Source of the DNA: Heterocephalus glaber | Taxonomy: Eukaryota; Chordata; Mammalia; Rodentia; Bathyergidae | Length of the DNA stretch: 64,000 bases | Direction: 5' to 3' | NCBI RefSeq assembly: GCF_000247695.1 | Contig: NW_004624743.1 | Location: 9,350,858 to 9,414,857 of the forward strand | Part shown: positions 57,791 through 64,000 of the stretch, piece by piece | Numbering within the stretch: position 1 is the stretch's first letter | How the letters are laid out: every line of letters starts with the position of its first letter | Program-made: the position numbers and the translations under genes | The notes under the pieces: generated by a model | What the model was told of the DNA's origin: nothing | Seen by the model: the letters and a program-made list of their open reading frames with translations, nothing else | The model's database searches: none

Positions 57791-57869
<79 letters not shown>

Positions 57870-58264
57870 TAAATAAAGGATTAACTAAGTGGGCTTACAA
57901 TGGCCATTTGCAGAATCAGAGGTAGAAGAACACAAAATGGCTGCCTGCATGCTGGGAAGTGGGAAGAGCCAGGTGACGGAAGGGTCTGCATGGGAAAGTG
58001 GAAGAGTCTGCACTGGAAGCTTGAAGATGAATGTCTAAAGGCAATGGTAAAGACCAGAGCAAAAAGGAAGACTTTGTTTTTCCCTTTTGTAATTCCATCC
58101 AGGCTACAAGCCTGTTGGCTGGTGCCGGCCACATCCTGGTCAGCCCTTCCTTCCTCATTATGCAGCCTACATGTCAATCTTCCAGACTCACCCAGAACTG
58201 TGCTCCACTAATCCACTAAGTGTTTCTTAATTCCTTCAAGTTGACATCACAATGAACTACCACA
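57754..58264 (-). mobile_element. MaLR LTR carrying a microsatellite
   Basis: Starts TGTATCAGTCAAGGTTCAC and ends AATGAACTACCACA. Homologous to the LTRs at 28504 and 61549 (shared GTGCTCCACTAATCC and AAGTTGACA segments). It is longer than its relatives mainly because of the internal TA/CA/TA tract. Confidence 0.8.
57793..57868. repeat. Compound (TA)n(CA)n(TA)n microsatellite
   Basis: Eight TA units, about thirteen CA units with one interruption, then about sixteen TA units, uninterrupted within each block. Confidence 0.95.
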
Positions 58265-58913
58265 TTTGGCTGGGTGGTTGTTCTCCTGGCATGCTGGTAA
58301 ACATTCTAAAACGAATGGCACAATCTTCAATAAGGAATTACTAGGTCCAAAATGTCACTAGTGTCAAGTTTGAAACCTTGTTCTAGGAGTAAAGCAAGAT
58401 ATGGTTTTAGAGAAAGCCTGTTTCTTGTTTGGGGTAAAACAATTCAACTGTCTTTTGTTTATGCAAAAGGAAGGCCAAGATTATATTCTGAAATAAGTAA
58501 TTTCAAACTCTAAGACCTAATGATGGCTTGTGAACAGAATCTCTTTAGAGATCACTATGTTGTTAACTTTCCTTTAAATTTATTGGTGAGAGTGAAAAAT
58601 GAAGAAGGCAAGAAGTGTCCTAGATTTCCAGGAAGGACTGAGTTGAAGGAATTCCCTTCTAAGGGAGATAAAATGATCCCAGCAATATCTCAGTGGGCAA
58701 GGGGCTAAATAAAGCCAGTCAAAATTATGATTTTTGTAATAAACATCACAGATGGCATCTAGACTGGTAGGATTTGGTCAGGTTGCAAGTTTTCCTTTTT
58801 TATATTATTCTCATTCTCTTGTAATACTCCCAAGCCTTAAAGTATTTTATAAAGCCTAAAATTTATTGTTAGGGAAAGTAAGGACTTTCAAGTCAAGGAG
58901 CTCATCAGAGAAC
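58265..58913. other. Anonymous sequence
   Basis: No gene or repeat recognised. Confidence 0.5.
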
Positions 58914-59013
58914 GTACAGGTAAAGGTGGAAGGGAAGTGCAGGTGAAGGTGGGAAGGAAGTGCAGGTGGGAAGGAAGTGCAAGTGGGAAGGAAGTGCAGT
59001 GAAGGTGGGAAGG
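58914..59013. repeat. 17-bp minisatellite
   Basis: About five units of GTGCAGGTGGGAAGGAA type, with longer variants containing AGGTGAAGGTGGGAAGG. Purine-rich on the plus strand. Confidence 0.85.
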
Positions 59014-61548
59014 GAGTCAAGACTGCCCAAAAACACATCGAGGACCCTACACAGCCCAGACACCCAGTGAGGCACGGAAGGAAAGAAAGTTGGATGGAAG
59101 CCTCTTGGGATACCTGACTAGACAAGGTGAAAGGTCCCAAGCCAAAGGGGTCTGTCAGAGGAGCTATGTGTCTCCCACAAATGAGCCTTTGAGCTCATGA
59201 GCCTTTGCTGATATCCTTGCCTGACTCAGTCATTGGCTGAGACCTTGGGAAGTGTGACCTCAGAGAAAATCTGACAGGATTGCAGAGCACAGCAGCTGGA
59301 GCCCTCGGCCTATTACAGTCCGGAACTTGGAGGACAGCTACATCACATCATGAATGTGACTGGAACCAGCCTCTTAACAGGCAAGAGGAACTGTCTTCTA
59401 GACCCAACCCTTAACCCTCCTCTCCATTCATAGCCTCTCCCTTTTTCACCTTTTGCAGTTGATTCTTTAATTATTGATTAACACCGCACTAGGAAATAAT
59501 TGCCAGCCAACTAAGTGAAAATAAATAAAAAGAGAAAGCAAATCCTCTAGGATGAACATAGCCAAAGGAGAAAACGAATAGACTTGAGAGTCAAGTCAAG
59601 AAACACTTGGCCTGTGCTGTAGATTCCCCTGGCACCAACCCAAGCGTTGCATTCTGAATCCCACCCTGGGGCACTTTGGCCTGTTGCCAACCTCTGTCCT
59701 ACGGTAACTGGCAGTTCCTTTCCAGACTTAGAGCTACTCTCTTAGAGACTCACCATTACCCACTGTAGAACTTCTAAGACAAAATTGAGTTGAATAAATT
59801 ATTAGCAATTTCATAATAAACTTCAAATCATCCTCCATACCTTTTCTTCAAACTGCCAGTGTAATTTATATATTAAACATTTAGATAGTACCATTCTTCC
59901 TTGTCAACGCTGCCTTGTGTGAGATGGTTAAAAGCAGACCATTATATTCCAAGGGAACTGAAGTTCAGAAAGGCCTCAAGGCAGACAATGAGTTAGAAGC
60001 CTTCTAAAAGCCCTGCCAGCTCTGTGATTTTATGATTTTATGATTCCAGATGAACTTGATAGCGCACTGAGAAAACTTCCCTGCTACAGAAAAGGAAGTC
60101 AGTGGAGAAGCCAGCTGCACAGAGCACCTCCTCACTTCTTGGGCAACCTCCTAAAATGGAGAATAAACTTTTGAACCATAAATCATGACATCGCTTCATT
60201 TCTAAACTTCTTTTGGAAGAAGTGGGCATCAGAAGCCAGTACTTGTATTCCTTCGTAAATATTCTAAAAACACCTTGCAAAAGGACAAGTGAGCCTCAAA
60301 AGGTTTTGAGATTTTTGGTTTTAGTCCTAGACAGTATTTCAGGCATAGCCAGCAGTTATTTTTCTAGTCACAGTGTGGACTGCAGTTCATTTCTTCCTTA
60401 TATCCTTTGTGCACATTTGCCAGCCCGGTGCAATAAATATCAATACACAGACTTCATACAAAGTTAAAATAAGTTGGCATAAAATGCCAGGAACATCAGA
60501 AATTCCCCTTAGTGTGCACTTCCTTGAGTCCATATGACTTAGGGATGGTCTGACATTAAAATTCCTATACACATTGTCTCCATCTTCTTTCCACAGCATG
60601 CTAGAGCACAGAAATGTCATTAACTTTATAAAGCACGTGCACGCACAAATGCACACTTACATACACAACACTCATACATGTACACACAAAAAAGCTCAGC
60701 TTGTCAACAGTTTTTGGGAAATAAAATACAAATGATAATTAGAAACATGTGTCCCCAGCAAAGAGCCACAGAAACTGAAAGGTCATCATTTTCCAAATGA
60801 CCTAATTAGAAAAGCCTGGAGTGCTGGCTACACTATAATGGTTTTACACAGCTTTTAACTCAGATTTCCAGTTTTAAAACAGTACAATTTACTGCTCCTG
60901 TGGCAATATGAATTGTCACTTAATGCCAACAGAATTAGGGCTCACAACACCACCTGCCTCCAGCAAGCTTCTCATTGTTAGACCCATCAGCTGAGGATTG
61001 CTGATTTACCATCCCAGAATGACCATTTAGAATCTAGTGCCAGGACTGCTGCCAAGTTGAGAACAAGGATTTCATGTAGAAGAGAGCCCACTTGGTACTT
61101 TACATTAATGCCAATTGAAATATGCATGAATAGACCAAAGGGAAAAGCAGTTGTTCTGAATCAGACTATTAGGGAATGTTTCTTAGATTCCTTTTCTGGT
61201 CCCACAGCTAGGATTTTAATGCTAAATAATTTTAATTGCCCAGAGACAGCAGACACACACTGGCTGAAAATGCTGCATGATAGAAACTCAAACAGGCACC
61301 CAAATAGAATTGTCGTTTTAAATAGATGCCTCTGTAAATTTGTATTTAATCTCTCTCATATTTATTCAATATGTTGTGATGTCCCATTAAGTATTCATTT
61401 TGCTTGTCTGCTTTGTTGCCTCAGTTCTCCCATCTGAAACACCTAACTAATGTGGTTTACTAACAGCAGGGTTTATCCAGAACATGAAGAATAAAAATTC
61501 AGTAACAGCAACAGAGGCCTCTATTTCTCAGCATCTTTTGTAGTTCTG
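59014..61548. other. Anonymous sequence
   Basis: About 2.5 kb without a confident gene or repeat. Possible eroded MIR words at 59950-60040. A CA-rich degenerate stretch at 60634-60690. A 126-codon frame at 61057-61437 is unrecognised. Confidence 0.4.
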
Positions 61549-61886
61549 TGTAGTTGTCAGCTTTCCCGTCACTGATACACAATACCTGACTCCCATAGCT
61601 TCAAGGAAAAGAAACTTAATTTGGCTCATGGTTTCAAGTGATTCAGCCCATGGTTGGCTGGCCGCAAGGCAGAGAATCCATGGTGGCAGGACAAAGATGC
61701 TTCGTTCGCGGTGCTGGCTAAGCGAAGCAGGGGAATGGTGCAAGAGAGGGAGGAGTCAGAGGTCAGACACAGCACCCAAGGTTGTGCCTCCATGGCCCAC
61801 CCAGACACACCCAGAAGTGTGCTCTACTAATCCCCAGGGAGTTTCTTAGACCAATAAAGTTGACACAACTAAGGTTAAGTGTTACA
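61549..61886 (-). mobile_element. MaLR LTR
   Basis: Starts TGTAGTTGTCAGCTTTCCC and ends near AAGTGTTACA, 338 bp. Contains GAAACTTAATTTGGCTCATGG (the reverse of the polyadenylation region) and GTGTGCTCTACTAATCCC, shared with 28504 and 57754. Confidence 0.82.
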
Positions 61887-63691
61887 TTCAATGTAGTCAT
61901 ATGACTAAATTTGGATCTACAAGATATGAATGGAGGGAATTTGTACAACTTCCAAGTCCTGGTCGCATAGATGGTATGCCATGAATTCTCTCTGAGAAAG
62001 TAACTTATGCTAGTTATGAAATGATGATATTAGAGCAAACTTAAATAACAAAGCTTGGCCCTGACAGCCCTAGACCATACATTTATATACTGTTCCATGA
62101 GAGATAAACTTCCATCGCTCAGCATACTGTACATTAGTCTCACTTCGCTTTAGCTACTTAGCCTGTACTGCAACTAACAAAAATAAAAAAGGACATCAGG
62201 GAGTTGCATCTATTTGTTATGCTCTTGATTTGGGGTACAGTCATGTGCACCATTGGTCAATGATGAGTGGTATGCATGTCTGTGGAAATACTAGATAGCC
62301 CAGGGGTATAGAAGGCTTGGTGAAGATTTGCACAGTACACTCTACAGAGTTCACACAGTGATGAAACTCCCTGAAGAGGCACTTGTCAGAATATACCCTC
62401 ATCATCAAGCAACAGGTGGCTATGGATCTTTTACTTTGTTCAGTTCATTAGTAAAGCAAAGGAAAAGTAACTAATCCTCATTTTGTCAATGCTTTAAAAC
62501 TAACTTTCGTATAAAACTTAGTTCATGGAGTCTGTTATAAAATGAGGAGGATATTGATGAGGATGTTTCAAAATTCTATGGTCTAAGCTCCTACACTTTA
62601 CTATGACTTGAAGTGTGTTATAACTGAAACATTTTTTCATGGCATTATGCTGAAAGAAATACATCTTACTGTGATGCTCTTTGTGTAATTTTCCAAATAA
62701 GGAAACTTTTGATACATGCATTTCCCTTATCTAATAATTATTTCTTCACAGGATTTTAAACTCTTTATCTATCAGTTCTTTCCTTTATATCCTTAGGCAC
62801 TCAAAGGTCTTTTGCAATTTATAAAATCCCTTCATTGGATTCTTCTGCACCTCTGATAAGGATTTATTTCATATGTCTTTTCTCTGCTCAAATTTCTTAA
62901 AAAGTGATCTAGACCAACTTTTCCATGTCTACATTCTCATTCTGTCCTTCAATCCCAAAAAGCTGAGGCTGCTTCCTCCAAGTCTACTAAACTTTCACCT
63001 AAAAGATAACTACTCTGATTTCCAAATCACCATGTTCCTAGACTATTATTTATATGTTCAACATTTATTGAGCCTCTCCCATGTATCATGAAATACATCG
63101 ATTAATATACAAAGCATGGTGCTTGGTGATTCCCCACAGCTTTATAGTCTTAGATTGTTTTAAAGAATCTCTTTGACTTTCTCTTAATTTCCATGGAAAC
63201 ACATCCTTCTGCTTCTCATCCTACTGTTCTGCTTATTCTATTCTTTTCTGGGCTCTTCTTCATCTTCAATACTCCTTAGTACTTAGTAGGGATTTCCACC
63301 AATGCTCAATACCAGGTCTTCTGTCCCTGTGCTCTCTCCTTCTGAAACAAAATTAGTTCTACAGCTTCAGTCATCATCTCTAATGGAATGATTTACATCA
63401 ATCACTAGACATCTTTGCCAAGATTGCTATCATTTTACCACATACCAAGTTTTCTACTATCAGTTATGTGTATCTTTTTTTCTCTCTTTCATTTCCTAGG
63501 TCCAATGAATCAACTATTACTTTCAAGTCAGGCACCATTATTGGTGCTGTGGGAACTCAAAGGAACTCATAAGCCGTAATTCGACTGAAAATCTCAAAAT
63601 CAATGTAGAGAAATAAAGAATTTTAAGTAGCAGAATGACCAAATTGATTGTATTATAATAGGAATCTTGCAGGAAGTTCTAACAATGAATC
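61887..63691. other. Anonymous sequence
   Basis: No gene or confident repeat in about 1.8 kb. Confidence 0.5.
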
Positions 63692-63802
63692 AAGAAATCA
63701 TGCAATGGGCCAGGAATATAGCTCAGAGGTGCCACACCTGCCTGGCAAGCACAAGGTCCTGAGTTCAATCCCCAGTACCAGAAAAAAAAAGAAATTATGC
63801 AA
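63692..63802 (+). mobile_element. ID-type SINE with target-site duplication
   Basis: The ID body from 63707 (GGGCCAGGAATATAGCTCAG ... CTGAGTTCAATCCCCAGTACC) with an A-rich tail is flanked by AAGAAATCATGCAA and AAGAAATTATGCAA, one mismatch. Confidence 0.92.
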
Positions 63803-64000
63803 AGAAAGTTTTATGGAAGCATTTAACATTCAGTTATTCAGTTGGGCTTTAAGATTAGCCCAAGGATGAGGGTTATACATATGAACATTTTCAGGCTTTT
63901 TCCAAGACATCATTATAAGAAAAGGAAAGAAATGAAAAGGTATGAACCTGTAGAAAGAGCTTCTTTAGTCAATAACAAAGCCCAAGCAACACTGAAGGCA
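63803..64000. other. Anonymous sequence at window end
   Basis: Nothing recognised. Confidence 0.5.

Noticed and set aside
58914..59013. Regular short repeats considered as a CRISPR array
   Set aside because: The units abut without unique spacers and the window is mammalian; it is a minisatellite.
61057..61437. 126-codon plus-strand frame
   Set aside because: No recognisable similarity and not distinguishable from a chance opening.

Overview
This window is mammalian nuclear DNA from a rodent. I recognise no protein-coding exon, functional RNA gene or gene promoter in its 64 kb. The assignment rests on the interspersed repeats: tRNA-derived ID-type SINEs with oligo(A) tails, 7SL-derived B1 monomers, dimeric B1-dID fusions, rodent MaLR LTRs, and L1s whose 3' UTRs carry G-rich polypurine tracts. 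B1-dID dimers and the 'GGTTCCACCGCCTGCCTTGCAAG' style of ID box point away from mouse and rat and towards a squirrel-related, hystricognath or castorimorph (beaver-like) rodent. The species call is inference. The window is A/T-rich with scattered low CpG, as expected of a gene desert or a long intron.

Layout. 1-880: the 5' end of a broken LINE-1 on the minus strand (start of ORF1 plus a GC-rich, tandemly repeated 5' UTR). 880-6770: mostly anonymous sequence with B1-dID, two ID copies, an L1 fragment and a long MIR. 6770-10350: an unclassified repeat present twice, long L2 remnants, two MLT1 LTR pieces in head-to-head inversion, and an L2 3' end. 10350-22230: a quiet block with old MIR/L2 pieces, one B1 and an (AC)15 tract. 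22236-25056: a MER2-like Tigger transposon, then a complete 2.2-kb non-coding MaLR retrotransposon on the minus strand. 26930-27222: an L1 3' end with a G14 run. 28430-30670: a three-layer nest (MIR split by a MaLR element, itself split by an ID SINE). 31000-42000: MLT1-type and MaLR LTRs, ID and B1-dID SINEs, MER5-like hAT remnants, and a solo retroviral LTR with a perfect 5-bp target duplication. 44478-45850: an L2 split by an L1 insertion that shows the inversion typical of twin priming. 46240-50204: an old LTR, hAT remnants, a short interstitial telomeric repeat beside a CpG cluster, and a MaLR LTR. 50900-63800: more MaLR LTRs, a (CCT)n tract, a compound TA/CA/TA microsatellite, a 17-bp minisatellite and a young ID.

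Open reading frames above 100 codons occur, but each lies in repeats, in low-complexity sequence, or lacks recognisable protein similarity, so none is annotated as a gene. No new gene system is visible. The points most worth a second look are structural: the intact MaLR provirus and its nested relative, the twin-primed L1, the telomeric repeat with its CpG cluster, an antisense ORF over the L1 5' UTR, and the unclassified duplicated repeat.
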